NCBI RefSeq assembly: GCF_002233755.1
Contig: NZ_NIFO01000026.1
Span: 1 to 55,543, forward strand
Reading direction: 5' to 3'
Length of the DNA stretch: 55,543 nucleotides
Source of the DNA: Acinetobacter piscicola
GTDB lineage: Bacteria > Pseudomonadota > Gammaproteobacteria > Pseudomonadales > Moraxellaceae
Below the pieces are notes generated by a model. That model worked only from the letters and a program-made list of their open reading frames with translations, did no database searches and was not told where the DNA came from. Positions within the stretch are counted from its first letter, which is position 1; the number at the start of each line of letters is the position of its first letter. Positions 27,677 through 36,373 of this stretch are shown piece after piece. A program made the translations under genes and the position numbers.

Positions 27677-28669
27677 TTATTTGCCTGTCCAAACGGCTTG
27701 TTTAATGTTGATGCTGTTTGGAATGATTTTAAGTTCACTAAAACGATCAGCCAGTTGTTGTTGATCTGCGATGACTTTTGCGGTCAGGGCTGCTGCACCA
27801 GAAGGTCTTGGACGACGGTCAATAAAAACTTGGCTGACCTGAGGTTTTAAACCTGTACTTTGCCCAATCGATTGCGCTGTTCCAGGTCGATGCGCTTGTA
27901 CCCATTTATCGGCAACATTCAGCTGTTGAATAATACTTTTCACTGCTTGAGGGTGCTGTTTGACAAATTCAGGTGAGGCTAAATAGAAGGTGTAATTTGG
28001 ACTAAGACCTTTACCTGAGGCTAAAACACGAGCCTGATCTTCAACTTGTGCTGAAGCAAAATAAGGATCCCAAATTGCCCAAGCATCTACAGCACCTTTT
28101 TGAAATGCAGCACGCGCATCGGCAGGAGTAAGCCAAATCGGTTGAATATCAGACCATTGCAAACCTGCTTTACGGACAGCTTGTACCAATAGGTAATGCG
28201 CACTTGAGCCTTTTTGTAAGGCAATACGTTTGCCTTTGAGTTGACTCAATTGTGTGAGTTGCGAGTTTTTAGGGACTAGAATTGCCGAAGCCAATGGTTT
28301 CGCTGCTTCATAAGCAATGTAATACAACGGTTTATTGGCTGCTTGCGCATAAACGGGTGGTGTATCACCTGTAACGCCAACATCCACAGAGCCGACGGCA
28401 AGTGCTTCTAAAATTTGTGGGCCAGCTGGAAATTCATTCCAAGAAATTTTGGCATTTGGAAATTCTTTTTCATACAGCTTTTGCTGTTTGGCGATCGCAA
28501 AATTAATCGAGCTTTTTTGAAAACCAATACGTAATTGTTTCACACTCGGATCTACCGCCCAAACAGCTGTAGAACCTAACATTGCACAAGCGATAAACAT
28601 AGCGGTCATGCCATGACCCTTTACGTTGAACCATGTTGGTGTTTTGTGTTGTGCAATGTTTGGAGTCAT
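27677..28669 (-). CDS. SsuA-type aliphatic sulfonate-binding protein (Sec-exported)
   Basis: This periplasmic substrate-binding protein has 330 aa and a signal peptide ending near VWA at residue 38. The mature part begins with the LRIGFQKSS strand. The family segments FPAGPQILEALAVGSVDVGVTGD and AAFQKGAVDAWAIWDPYFA (quoted in part) bind sulfonate or taurine-like ligands. It is a paralogue of the protein encoded just upstream in the operon but lacks a lipobox. It may hold a different ligand preference. It lies 30 bp before ssuD. Confidence 0.88.
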   Translation of the reverse strand: MTPNIAQHKTPTWFNVKGHGMTAMFIACAMLGSTAVWAVDPSVKQLRIGFQKSSINFAIAKQQKLYEKEFPNAKISWNEFPAGPQILEALAVGSVDVGVTGDTPPVYAQAANKPLYYIAYEAAKPLASAILVPKNSQLTQLSQLKGKRIALQKGSSAHYLLVQAVRKAGLQWSDIQPIWLTPADARAAFQKGAVDAWAIWDPYFASAQVEDQARVLASGKGLSPNYTFYLASPEFVKQHPQAVKSIIQQLNVADKWVQAHRPGTAQSIGQSTGLKPQVSQVFIDRRPRPSGAAALTAKVIADQQQLADRFSELKIIPNSINIKQAVWTGK

Positions 28670-28708
28670 TTTTGTTTCCTCATCTAATCGGGTTGTTTTA
28701 CGTATTTT

Positions 28709-29668
28709 TTAATTCGCCAAAATGGCTGCTTGAATATTGATTTTGTTTGGAATTAACTTTTGTTGATAAAACGCATCTGCAACGTATTGCTGTTCTTTAG
28801 CAACTTGATTGGAAATAGGTTGAACACCAAAACCCATGCGTGAAATCGATGTATTGAGGACATCCAAAGGTAACCCTGTTGGTTTCTCTAAAAGTTTTGC
28901 AGCATCAGCTTGGTGTTGAGAAACCCATTGTGTCGTGGTATTTAATTCATTCACTACGGCTTTTAAAAGGTCAGGGTGCTGTTCTGCAAATTTACGGTCA
29001 GCTAAATAAAATTGATGATTACTGACAAGATTCTCACCTGTGGCTAAAACTTTAGCACCCAGCTGTTTTTCTGCTGAAGCAAAGAATGGATCCCAAATCA
29101 CCCATGCATCGACTGCGCCTTTTTCAAACGCTGCACGTGCATCGGCAGGGGGTAAGTACACTACTTGAATATCCTCAAGCTTGAGATGGTTTGCTTCTAA
29201 AACTTTGAGTAAAAGATAATGAACATTTGAGCCTTTGTTCAGTACGACACGTTTACCCTTTAAATCTTGAATAGATTTAATATTTGAGTCTTTTGGAACG
29301 ATTAAGGCTTCTGCTTTGGGTGCAGCAGGTTGGTTGGCGATATAAACCAAATTTGAATTGGCAGCTTGAGCAAAAATCGGCGGTGCTTCGCCTGCCTCAC
29401 CAAACGATACACTTCCCACATTTAAGCCTTCCAGCAATTGAGGCCCAGCAGGAAATTCGACCCATTTAATATTGACGCCTTTTTCTTTCAGCGCTTTGTC
29501 TAAATCACCACGTTCTTTGATAATCGGCAGCAAGCCATATTTTTGATAACCAATATTTAAAGTCGTGGTTTCTTGTTGTTTCGCACAACCAGAGAGCAAC
29601 ATGATCGTGGCAAGACTAGCGCTGAGAAGGGTGACTTTTTTCCATGAAGGTTGAAATAGACTTGCCAT
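28709..29668 (-). CDS. SsuA-type sulfonate-binding lipoprotein
   Basis: This is the first gene of the ssu operon. The 319-aa protein has a lipoprotein signal: a basic N-terminus, a hydrophobic stretch, then lipobox LLSGC with Cys at about 28. The mature part shares the LNIGYQKYG, EFPAGPQLLEGLNVGSV and AAFEKGAVDAWVIWDPFFA segments with its paralogue downstream. Being lipid-anchored it should stay close to SsuC, while the Sec-exported paralogue can diffuse. The region in front, 29669-30004, should carry the operon promoter. Confidence 0.88.
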   Translation of the reverse strand: MASLFQPSWKKVTLLSASLATIMLLSGCAKQQETTTLNIGYQKYGLLPIIKERGDLDKALKEKGVNIKWVEFPAGPQLLEGLNVGSVSFGEAGEAPPIFAQAANSNLVYIANQPAAPKAEALIVPKDSNIKSIQDLKGKRVVLNKGSNVHYLLLKVLEANHLKLEDIQVVYLPPADARAAFEKGAVDAWVIWDPFFASAEKQLGAKVLATGENLVSNHQFYLADRKFAEQHPDLLKAVVNELNTTTQWVSQHQADAAKLLEKPTGLPLDVLNTSISRMGFGVQPISNQVAKEQQYVADAFYQQKLIPNKINIQAAILAN

Positions 29669-30004
29669 GACGCTTATTGCTCCTAAACTTTAAATGATGA
29701 AAAGTGAATGAGCATCAGCTTAGGAGGCTTTGTAATTTCAAAAAAATAAGTTTTCGATGATTGCTAATGAAAAAAAAAGATAAAATTAAAACTGTGAAAC
29801 TTATTTAAAATTGTGCAATAGAAAATACAGACTGACTAAATTTAAAAAAATTCTAAGACACTGAAATTATTATATTAAATAATCATTATTCTAAATTTGT
29901 ATAATTTTAGGCAGGATTTTGCTAAGAATAAATTCTATTTTCCTATAGAGATAACGAATATTCTTAGCAAAAAATAAGATAACATATCGGTTATTTTCAG
30001 ACGT
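29669..30004. promoter_or_regulatory. 336-bp region in front of the ssu operon and behind argA
   Basis: The region is AT-rich, about 335 bp, and no gene is seen. It must contain the minus-strand ssu promoter. CysB-type control is expected from E. coli knowledge, but I cannot point to a defined site. Several A- and T-tracts occur. The perfect 14-bp inverted repeat listed separately sits at the argA end. Confidence 0.45.
29917..29972. repeat. Perfect 14-bp inverted repeat after argA
   Basis: TTTTGCTAAGAATA (29917-29930) and TATTCTTAGCAAAA (29959-29972) are perfect inverted arms separated by 28 nt. It lies about 35-90 bp beyond the argA stop on the minus strand. It could form a long stem at the argA 3' end, or be two half-sites of an operator upstream of ssu. 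Confidence 0.6.
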
Positions 30005-31357
30005 TTAAATCCGTTTTTTAAACACCATTGAATTACGTTGATAATTATATAAAGCTTGGCGAGCTTCTGGTAAATCATCCACATTGGCCGTAATAAAGCC
30101 ATGTTCTATGAACCAATGCGCAGTACGTGTGGTCAAGACAAAGAGTTGTTGAATATGTAGCTGCTGCGCTTTTTCTTCTAAAAAATTCAGAATTTGACTA
30201 CCGCGATTGGATTTACGATAACTTGGGTGTACTGCGACGCAGGCAATCTCTGCCGATTTAATTTCACCACCAGTGACAGGAATTGGATATAAAGCAGCGC
30301 AAGCGAGAATCGTTCCATCACGTTCAATCACAGCAAATTGATCGATTTCATTCTCTAAACGTTCACGTGAACGATAAACCAACATTCCATCTTCTTCGAG
30401 TGGGCGAAGTAGGTTAATGAGACCACCGACATCACCAATATTCGCCATACGCACTTCTTCATAATGTGCATCGGTAATCATGGTGCCATGTCCATCACGT
30501 GTGAACAATTCTTCGATCAATGCACCATCATAGGCATAAGACAGCAAATGTACGCGATGCACGCCTTTTAAAGAGGCTTCTTTGGCATTTTGTAAATGCA
30601 AAGCAATTTCAAAATTAGAGTCTTGGTACTTTCCAATATGTTGGTCTAATTGTTGAGGAGTAATTTCTCGCAACAATTGACCATATTCATCCATTAAACC
30701 TTGTTGATTGCCTAAGAAAATTAGTTTATCAGCTTGAATATGAATTGCTGTTTTAGTCGCAACCTCTTCGGCGAGTAGGTTAAATACTTCACCTGTGGTG
30801 GAATAGCCTGTTGGCCCAAGTAATACAATATTTTGATTGTTTAAATGTCGCTGAATCGCTTCTGTATCAATAGTGCGAACTTCACCAGTCAATTGAAAAT
30901 CTACACCATCACGGATGCCATAGGGTTTTGCAGTAACAAAATTACCCGATACGACATCAATACGCGCACCAAACATGGGTGAATTTGCCAATCCCATAGA
31001 CAATAGTGCCTCGATCTGGAGACGGATTGAACCAACAGCATTCATGACACAAGGCAAGGATTCACGTGTTGTGACACGATGATTGATATGGATTGGACTT
31101 TGAATGGCTTTTTCTTTTAAATTTTCATTAATTTGCGGACGAGCGCCGTGAACCAATATCAGGCGAATACCCAATGAATGCAGTAGCGCAATGTCATGGA
31201 TAATGTGTTGAAAATTCTCATGTTGTACAGCTTCACCACCAAACATGAGGACAAATGTTTTACCACGATGTGCATTGATATATGGTGCAGAATGACGAAA
31301 CCAATGCACATATTGTTGTGTCGTGCCTTGTGAAGTTTCTAAAATGTCAGTTTGCAT
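30005..31357 (-). CDS. argA: ArgA N-acetylglutamate synthase
   Basis: ArgA makes N-acetylglutamate, the first step of arginine synthesis. The protein has 450 aa. The N-terminal amino-acid-kinase domain (about 20-290) contains FVLMFGGEAV and the LILVHGARPQI motif. The C-terminal GNAT acetyltransferase domain (about 300-445) contains the acetyl-CoA site with IACVAVHPSYRKSNRGSQIL (about 376-395). The length matches classical E. coli-type ArgA. It is a single-gene unit. Confidence 0.95.
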   Translation of the reverse strand: MQTDILETSQGTTQQYVHWFRHSAPYINAHRGKTFVLMFGGEAVQHENFQHIIHDIALLHSLGIRLILVHGARPQINENLKEKAIQSPIHINHRVTTRESLPCVMNAVGSIRLQIEALLSMGLANSPMFGARIDVVSGNFVTAKPYGIRDGVDFQLTGEVRTIDTEAIQRHLNNQNIVLLGPTGYSTTGEVFNLLAEEVATKTAIHIQADKLIFLGNQQGLMDEYGQLLREITPQQLDQHIGKYQDSNFEIALHLQNAKEASLKGVHRVHLLSYAYDGALIEELFTRDGHGTMITDAHYEEVRMANIGDVGGLINLLRPLEEDGMLVYRSRERLENEIDQFAVIERDGTILACAALYPIPVTGGEIKSAEIACVAVHPSYRKSNRGSQILNFLEEKAQQLHIQQLFVLTTRTAHWFIEHGFITANVDDLPEARQALYNYQRNSMVFKKRI

Positions 31358-31423
31358 GCCAATCTCAATATTGATGGTTTATGAAAGAGAGTTTAAACAA
31401 AAAATAGGGATGAAGAATAGAGA

Positions 31424-31460
31424 AAATAAAAAAAGCACTAGAACGTGGAAGAACTAGTGC
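31424..31460 (-). terminator. Rho-independent terminator of the first RcnB-like gene
   Basis: On the minus strand GCACTAG (31460-31454) pairs with CTAGTGC (31441-31435), followed by TTTTTTTATTTT. It lies about 45 bp beyond the stop of the 125-aa RcnB-like gene and is a strong, classical terminator. Confidence 0.85.
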
Positions 31461-31503
31461 AAAGAGGGTATTCGATTTTCAGTTTGTGTTATCGCAAAGT
31501 CAC

Positions 31504-31881
31504 TTATAGACCAAGTACTTTTAGAATGACATAAGTGGTGGTGTCGACCAGTACATATTGATTATCGGCTTTGTACCATTGTTGGTTTTTGCCTGGCTTA
31601 CTCAGTTTTTTATTGTGCTGATAATTCACTTTATAGCCCGCGCCACGATAATCATTAGGAAATTTATTGCCAGTATTCCAGTTATGATGCGGTTTATTTT
31701 GAGTTGCAACACGCTTAACGTCAGCACCATGATTGTTAGGGTGTTGTTGAGTGTTTTTATGTTGCTGTGTTGGCATTGCTTTGTCATGATGATTTGCATG
31801 ATCTTGAGGCGCAGCTATAGCTGTCGAAGCAGCCATCATTACACTGATAGAAATTGCAAAGGTAGAAAATATTTTTTTCAT
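31504..31881 (-). CDS. RcnB-family periplasmic protein, paralogue 1
   Basis: The 125-aa protein has a signal peptide (about 1-23), then a His/Asn/Gln-rich stretch (about 25-70) that could bind metal. The C-terminal RcnB domain (about 72-125) has YRGAGYKVNY, QQWYKADNQYVLVD and a final ILKVLGL. E. coli RcnB acts in nickel/cobalt homeostasis. The function here is inferred only from the domain. AGGTGA lies 8 nt before the ATG. It is one of three tandem paralogues, each with its own spacer. Confidence 0.82.
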   Translation of the reverse strand: MKKIFSTFAISISVMMAASTAIAAPQDHANHHDKAMPTQQHKNTQQHPNNHGADVKRVATQNKPHHNWNTGNKFPNDYRGAGYKVNYQHNKKLSKPGKNQQWYKADNQYVLVDTTTYVILKVLGL

Positions 31882-32031
31882 AACATCACCTAAAACTTTA
31901 TCTTGTTGCCTTTTGATGTGATCAATTTAATTGAAAATGATAGAGAAATGATGAAGGTTAAAATGTGTTTTGTTCTCTTAGATTCTTAGATGATGAATAA
32001 ACTATGTGAGCTTATTTCCAATATATAGAAA

Positions 32032-32058
32032 GCCCAATTTTGATTGGGCTTTTATTTT
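32032..32058. terminator. Hairpin between RcnB-like genes 1 and 2
   Basis: GCCCAAT (32032-32038) and ATTGGGC (32043-32049) form a perfect stem with a TTTG loop, followed on the plus strand by TTTTATTTT. On the minus strand it lies about 65 bp after the second RcnB-like gene, so it probably works as that gene's terminator in either orientation. Confidence 0.65.
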
Positions 32059-32112
32059 CATTGAATATAAATGGATGAATAAAATATCTGTCATTATTCA
32101 ATGACTCAGCAA

Positions 32113-32493
32113 TTATCCAATCACACGAATGATACGGTTATTACGTTCATTCACTAAAACATAGTCACCGTTTACTTTGTACCATTGTTGATATCTGCCT
32201 TGTTTTGGCAACTGGCGATAGTTTTTATAATTGACATGATAACGAGAAGAGCTAAATTGGCTTGGTAAATATTGTCCAGAACGCCATTCGCGGCTTGGGT
32301 TTACTCGGTTGTTATATCGGTCATATTTGTCATAGCGATCATTGTTATTCCAACGATTGTCATGTTTATGATCCCAATAATTTTGCTGATAACGATCATA
32401 GCGGTCTTGGTGATTATCATGTGAAGCCGCCATTGTAGATGTTGCAACGAGAGCGCTTAAAGATAATGTAATTGCTGTTAATACTTTTTTCAT
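32113..32493 (-). CDS. RcnB-family periplasmic protein, paralogue 2
   Basis: The 126-aa protein has a signal peptide (about 1-22, MKKVLTAITLSLSALV start). Its linker is very rich in Asp, Asn, Arg, Tyr and His (about 23-62). The C-terminal RcnB domain has SSRYHVNYKNYRQLP and QQWYKVNGDYVLV. I set the start at the ATG at 32493, because AGGTGA lies 8 nt upstream and a signal peptide then begins the protein. A longer in-frame start at 32547 would bury it. The protein is basic/aromatic compared with paralogue 1. Confidence 0.82.
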   Translation of the reverse strand: MKKVLTAITLSLSALVATSTMAASHDNHQDRYDRYQQNYWDHKHDNRWNNNDRYDKYDRYNNRVNPSREWRSGQYLPSQFSSSRYHVNYKNYRQLPKQGRYQQWYKVNGDYVLVNERNNRIIRVIG

Positions 32494-32687
32494 TTGATTC
32501 ACCTGAATTGAACTTTTGTCCTTTGATGAAATCAATTTACTCAACAATTCAAGATAAATGGTGAGGGGGATTTAGTTGAATTGTGAAATGTATGGAGGCT
32601 TGATGAAGGAATGTAACTGTCTTCAAAAATTACGCTCATACGTTCAGAGAAGTTAAATAAACAGAAGGGGTTAGGTCGCTTTTAGCA

Positions 32688-32714
32688 ATAAAAAAGCCCA
32701 AACGATGTTTGAGC
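32688..32714 (-). terminator. Terminator of the third RcnB-like gene
   Basis: On the minus strand GCTCAAAC (32714-32707) pairs with GTTTGGGC (32703-32696), with one G-U pair and a 3-nt loop, followed by TTTTTTATT. It lies 34 bp beyond the stop of the gene at 32748-33158. Confidence 0.8.
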
Positions 32715-32747
32715 TGAGGTCTTGTATCTTAGCTGTTAAATCAGAGA

Positions 32748-33158
32748 TTACATGCCGCGAATGCTTAAAATATTATTACTGTCAGAATCCACTAAAATAT
32801 AATCATTGTTGATTTTGTACCATTGTTGATTACGAGAAGGTTTTGGAAGATTACTGTCTTTATAATCGACTTTATAGCTATTACCACGATAGTGTTGTGG
32901 CATCACATAGCCTGTCTGCCAACGATGTTGCTGCAAACGTTTTACACCACGTTCTTCTCGCTCACGGCGTTGTTCTTGAATATCATCGTCGTCATCATTG
33001 TCGCGAAATTGACGCCCACGATCACCACGATCATTTTTGTTACCACGGTCATCATGATCGAAGCCACGACCATTGTCAAAATGAGGCTTTGCACTGCTGA
33101 TCTGAGTTGTCATCAGTGTTGATAAAGAGATGGCGATGATCGCTAAAATCTTTTTCAT
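32748..33158 (-). CDS. RcnB-family periplasmic protein, paralogue 3
   Basis: The 136-aa protein has a signal peptide (about 1-23). Its linker (about 25-75) is extremely rich in Asp and Arg, including a run of five Asp. The RcnB domain (about 85-136) has YRGNSYKVDYK, NQQWYKINNDYILVD and the end ILSIRGM. A strong GAGGG site precedes the ATG. The mixed-charge linker differs from the His-rich one of paralogue 1, so the three may bind different metals or partners. Exact roles are unknown. Confidence 0.82.
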   Translation of the reverse strand: MKKILAIIAISLSTLMTTQISSAKPHFDNGRGFDHDDRGNKNDRGDRGRQFRDNDDDDDIQEQRREREERGVKRLQQHRWQTGYVMPQHYRGNSYKVDYKDSNLPKPSRNQQWYKINNDYILVDSDSNNILSIRGM

Positions 33159-33381
33159 AAGAGCCCTCGCTTTTGCATGTGTAGATTTTTCACACCACTA
33201 CTGTACTGCTTAATTGCAGAGAAACTGTGAAGAAAGTTCAGTTTTTCATTTAAAAATACAGACATAATAAGAACATATTTCTTTATTTGATTAAAGTGTT
33301 ATTCGAAAGACTTATATGATAAGACATTGAGCTGAATTAGAAAATTGTGAATGGGTTCAAAAAAATGTAAAGAATTATGAA

Positions 33382-33410
33382 AATAAGTCGGAGCAATCAT
33401 CCAACTTATT
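33382..33410 (-). terminator. Terminator-like hairpin behind the 51-codon gene
   Basis: On the minus strand AATAAGTTGG (33410-33401) pairs with CCGACTTATT (33391-33382) using one G-U pair. It lies about 40 bp past the stop codon at 33449. The trailing sequence is TTCAT, so the U-tract is weak. Confidence 0.5.
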
Positions 33411-33448
33411 CTCTTATTTTTAAGGATAGCGCAATTTTGAAGATAAGT

Positions 33449-33604
33449 TTAGTGCCATTGATTGGACATATGCTTTAAGCAATTGATCGCTTTAACAACA
33501 TTTTCAGCAAGTTGAGCATCATCCAAAGCTTGAATCAGTTGATTTGAAAGTTGCAGTTGTTCAATGGAACGAATCATTTCAACTTTACGTTTTTGATCTT
33601 TCAT
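33449..33604 (-). CDS. Small hypothetical protein, 51 aa
   Basis: The ORF starts with ATG at 33604 (MKDQKRKVEMIRSIEQLQLS) and ends in CLKHMSNQWH. GGGGAA lies about 8 nt upstream, a good ribosome site, and a hairpin follows the stop. The protein is helical and amphipathic with one Cys. It has no signal peptide and no recognised domain. It stands alone between the RcnB-like genes and ahr on the same strand. It may be a regulator or a small structural factor, but I assign no function. Confidence 0.6.
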   Translation of the reverse strand: MKDQKRKVEMIRSIEQLQLSNQLIQALDDAQLAENVVKAINCLKHMSNQWH

Positions 33605-33755
33605 GAGTAGTTCCCCAAAGTGGTGATTTATCTTGAGCTCGACTATAAGCTGAATTTATAAATTTGAAAAACTGAATAATATTGTTATTTTAATTGATTT
33701 AAACGATTTTATAGTCATTGTTGGAACAATATTTACGTCTTATCGTTTTAAATTT

Positions 33756-33787
33756 TTGCTATTCACAACATAAATTGTGAATAGCAA
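33756..33787. terminator. Hairpin behind ahr
   Basis: TTGCTATTCACAA (33756-33768) and TTGTGAATAGCAA (33775-33787) are perfect 13-bp arms with a 6-nt loop. It lies 16 bp beyond the ahr stop on the minus strand. The run after the stem is A-rich on the minus strand, so termination there may be helped by other factors. Confidence 0.65.
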
Positions 33788-33802
33788 TTTGAGTCAATAA
33801 AA

Positions 33803-34825
33803 TTAAAAATCAGCTTTTAACACGATACGATAACGGGCTTTGCCTGAATGTAGGCGTTCTAAAGCATCATTGATTTGAGACATTGGATAAAGCTCAATTT
33901 GCGGAGCAATGTTTTTACGTGCAGCAAATTGTAAAAGTTGGCGTAATGCAAAAGGTGAACCTGTTGGAGAGCCTGTGACAGATTTTGCTCCACTAATTAA
34001 GCTACCAGCTGGAATAGCCATCGGTTCAATAACCATGCCGAGCATATGTATTGAGCCATTTGGCGCTAGGGTATTGAGGTAAAGTTTCCAATCTAAAGTA
34101 ACATTTACGGTACACAGTAATAAATCAAACTTTCCACGTTGAGTTTTGAGTGCATTGGCATCACGGCTATTGACCACGTGATCAGCTCCCATTGCTTTTA
34201 GTTCATCCGTTTTATCTAGACTGGAAGTAAATGCAGTAATTTCACAGCCCCATGCCTTGAGCAATTTGATCGCCATGTGACCTAAACCACCAATACCAAT
34301 CACACCAACATGGTGAACGGCTTGAATTTGATGCTTTAAAATAGGGTCAAAGACGGTTATGCCACCACACAATAATGGCCCAGCGCTTTCTGGGTCTAAA
34401 TCTTCAGGAAGTGGAATAATCCACTGCCAACCTGCGCGGACTTTATCTGCAAAACCACCTGCATGACCCACGATAGTTGCCTGTTTTTGACCTGTACAAA
34501 GTACTTGTTGTCCACTGATACATGGGTCGCAATATTGACAACTTTCAGCTGTCCAACCAATACCTACCCGTTGTCCGACTTTTAAGCCTTTGGCTTCGGA
34601 ACCTAGTTGAATAATCGTACCAATAATTTCATGTCCGCCAATGACAGGAAAAACAGCATTTCCCCATTCATTATTGATCACAGAAACATCTGAGTGACAT
34701 AGCCCACAATATTCAACTTTGACTTCGACTTGGTGTGCTTTAAGTTCACCTGCATCAAATTGATAAGGGACAAGTTCTGCACCTGCTTCTAAAGCCGCAT
34801 AGGCTTGGATGGTATTTTCAGACAT
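33803..34825 (-). CDS. ahr: Zinc-dependent NADPH aldehyde reductase (YjgB/Ahr type)
   Basis: This medium-chain dehydrogenase reduces aldehydes with NADPH. The 340-aa protein has catalytic-zinc residues in CGLCHSD and GHEIIG and a structural zinc Cys cluster in [15 protein letters not shown]. The cofactor fold is [15 protein letters not shown]. Many stretches match E. coli YjgB/Ahr as I recall it. The start is set at the ATG at 34825, where AGGAAGGATCC precedes it. An upstream in-frame start at 34873 overlaps tag and lacks support. Confidence 0.9.
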   Translation of the reverse strand: MSENTIQAYAALEAGAELVPYQFDAGELKAHQVEVKVEYCGLCHSDVSVINNEWGNAVFPVIGGHEIIGTIIQLGSEAKGLKVGQRVGIGWTAESCQYCDPCISGQQVLCTGQKQATIVGHAGGFADKVRAGWQWIIPLPEDLDPESAGPLLCGGITVFDPILKHQIQAVHHVGVIGIGGLGHMAIKLLKAWGCEITAFTSSLDKTDELKAMGADHVVNSRDANALKTQRGKFDLLLCTVNVTLDWKLYLNTLAPNGSIHMLGMVIEPMAIPAGSLISGAKSVTGSPTGSPFALRQLLQFAARKNIAPQIELYPMSQINDALERLHSGKARYRIVLKADF

Positions 34826-34857
34826 TTGGATCCTTCCTCTTATTTTCGAATGAAAAT

Positions 34858-35412
34858 TTAACGAGATATGCAATCATTTTCATGGTCATTGACCATACCA
34901 ACCGCCTGCATAAAGGCGTAAATCGTGGTTGGGCCAACAAATTTAAAACCATTCTTTTTCAATGTTTTTGAAAATTTTTGACTGATTTCAGTTTGTGCAG
35001 GTGCTTGTTTGTAGTCTGGAACATCATTACTTTGTACTTGTTTGTCGACAAAATTCCACAACCAATCCACCATGTCGATGTTTTGGGCTTTCATATTTTG
35101 CCATGCGATGGCATTGTCACGAATCGCCGTTAGCTTTCCAATATGTCGAATTAAACCTGCATCTTTACATTTCTCAGCTAAGTCATCATCAGTAAAATCA
35201 GCAATGTTTTGAATAGAGTGATTAAAGAAGTGTGCTCGATAGCTTTCACGTTTTTTTAACACAGTAATCCAAGACAAACCTGCTTGTTGTCCTTCTAAGC
35301 ACAGCATTTCAAATAAATGCTTTTCATCACGATTCGGTTTACCCCATTCATGGTCATGGTATTCAATATAAATCGGATCATCGGAGCACCAACCACAGCG
35401 TTTATTTGACAT
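34858..35412 (-). CDS. tag: Tag DNA-3-methyladenine glycosylase I
   Basis: Tag excises 3-methyladenine from alkylated DNA. The 184-aa protein begins with [20 protein letters not shown], holding the Cys and His of the zinc snap. The matching HENDC lies at the C-terminus. The catalytic region with [18 protein letters not shown] is conserved. AGGAGC precedes the ATG. The stop lies 32 bp before ahr on the same strand, so the two may be co-transcribed. Confidence 0.95.
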   Translation of the reverse strand: MSNKRCGWCSDDPIYIEYHDHEWGKPNRDEKHLFEMLCLEGQQAGLSWITVLKKRESYRAHFFNHSIQNIADFTDDDLAEKCKDAGLIRHIGKLTAIRDNAIAWQNMKAQNIDMVDWLWNFVDKQVQSNDVPDYKQAPAQTEISQKFSKTLKKNGFKFVGPTTIYAFMQAVGMVNDHENDCISR

Positions 35413-35458
35413 GAATGATGCTCCTTTTTATTTATTGGTATATGAATTAAATTGTTGT

Positions 35459-35704
35459 TTAGATTTGAAAATCGGCCCATTGATCTGTTTCAGTATCCCA
35501 ATAGGACAGTTCGGCTTGAGTTAGATCTGTAAATTTGATCCAAAAATCCTTTCCAGTTTTATCTGCAAATCCTGTACTGATCAAGAGGGCATCTTCAGTA
35601 ATTTCCATGATCCAACCTTGATGAGTTTGTCCGTTCAGCACAATTTTTTGTTGATTGCCTGATTCTGCAAACTTAACTAAACGCTCAAGCAAAGCTTCTG
35701 ACAT
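35459..35704 (-). CDS. Small conserved-looking protein, 81 aa, unknown
   Basis: The 81-aa acidic protein has a predicted helical start (SEALLERLVKFAESG) then beta strands (KIVLNGQTHQGWIMEITEDALLI, quoted in part). This is an SH3- or Sm-like pattern without a known motif. AGGAAT precedes the ATG. It sits between tag and the M23 lipoprotein on the same strand, with gaps of about 45 bp. It looks cytosolic. I do not recognise the family. Confidence 0.65.
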   Translation of the reverse strand: MSEALLERLVKFAESGNQQKIVLNGQTHQGWIMEITEDALLISTGFADKTGKDFWIKFTDLTQAELSYWDTETDQWADFQI

Positions 35705-35749
35705 GAAATATTCCTAAAATCTGACTTAAAATGAATTCACGTACATCAA

Positions 35750-36286
35750 TTAACGTAAATAGGGGTAAGGGTTGACTGCACCACGACCTTTGCCGTTTAA
35801 GTATAGTCCATAGTGTAAATGTGGAGCAGTATGGCGTGCATTTCCTGTATTGCCAACATAGCCAATCAGCTGACCTTTTTTAACATAATCGCCTTCTTTG
35901 AGACCACGCTTATGATCATTCAAATGTGCATAATAATGGTAAGCGCCACTTGGCCCAATCAGCCAGATCACTTTACCACCCAAATTGTTACTTTTTAAAC
36001 TAGCGATCAGACCTTCAGTGGTACTGTACACTTTTGTACCTCTTGAAGCCATGATGTCTATGCCTTCATGTGCTCTCCCTTGGCTACGGGAAGCACCCCA
36101 TGTGTCAGTTAAGTTTTGTGATTTTACCCCATCAACAGGGATAGGCAATTGGTTGGGTAAAGGCATCGCTTTAAGTTGCATAATGGTTCTTTGCGGTAAA
36201 GGCGTTGATTTTTTAGGTGCTGTTGTACACGCCGTTAAAAAAAATATAAATAAGCAAATTAAGCTGAAATGGGTACTACGAGACAC
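35750..36286 (-). CDS. M23-family metallopeptidase lipoprotein
   Basis: The 178-aa protein has an N-terminal lipobox (FLTAC) and a C-terminal M23/LytM domain. Catalytic zinc residues are visible as H and D in AHEGIDIMA, and in HLHYG near the end. M23 enzymes cut peptide bridges of peptidoglycan, so a role in cell-wall remodelling is likely. The start is set at GTG 36286, because AAGGA lies 6 nt upstream and a signal sequence follows directly. A TTG at 36331 has no ribosome site. Confidence 0.85.
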   Translation of the reverse strand: MSRSTHFSLICLFIFFLTACTTAPKKSTPLPQRTIMQLKAMPLPNQLPIPVDGVKSQNLTDTWGASRSQGRAHEGIDIMASRGTKVYSTTEGLIASLKSNNLGGKVIWLIGPSGAYHYYAHLNDHKRGLKEGDYVKKGQLIGYVGNTGNARHTAPHLHYGLYLNGKGRGAVNPYPYLR

Positions 36287-36373
36287 AGGGAATCCTTGTT
36301 TATAAATTTTTACTCTTTGATGCTGAAACAATCAGAATGAAGTGATTCACATCCTGATTTGAGTTTGACTATG

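Noticed and set aside
32823..33122. Plus-strand frames opposite the third RcnB-like gene
   Set aside because: Low-complexity shadows of the Asp/Arg-rich linker; no ribosome site and no domain.
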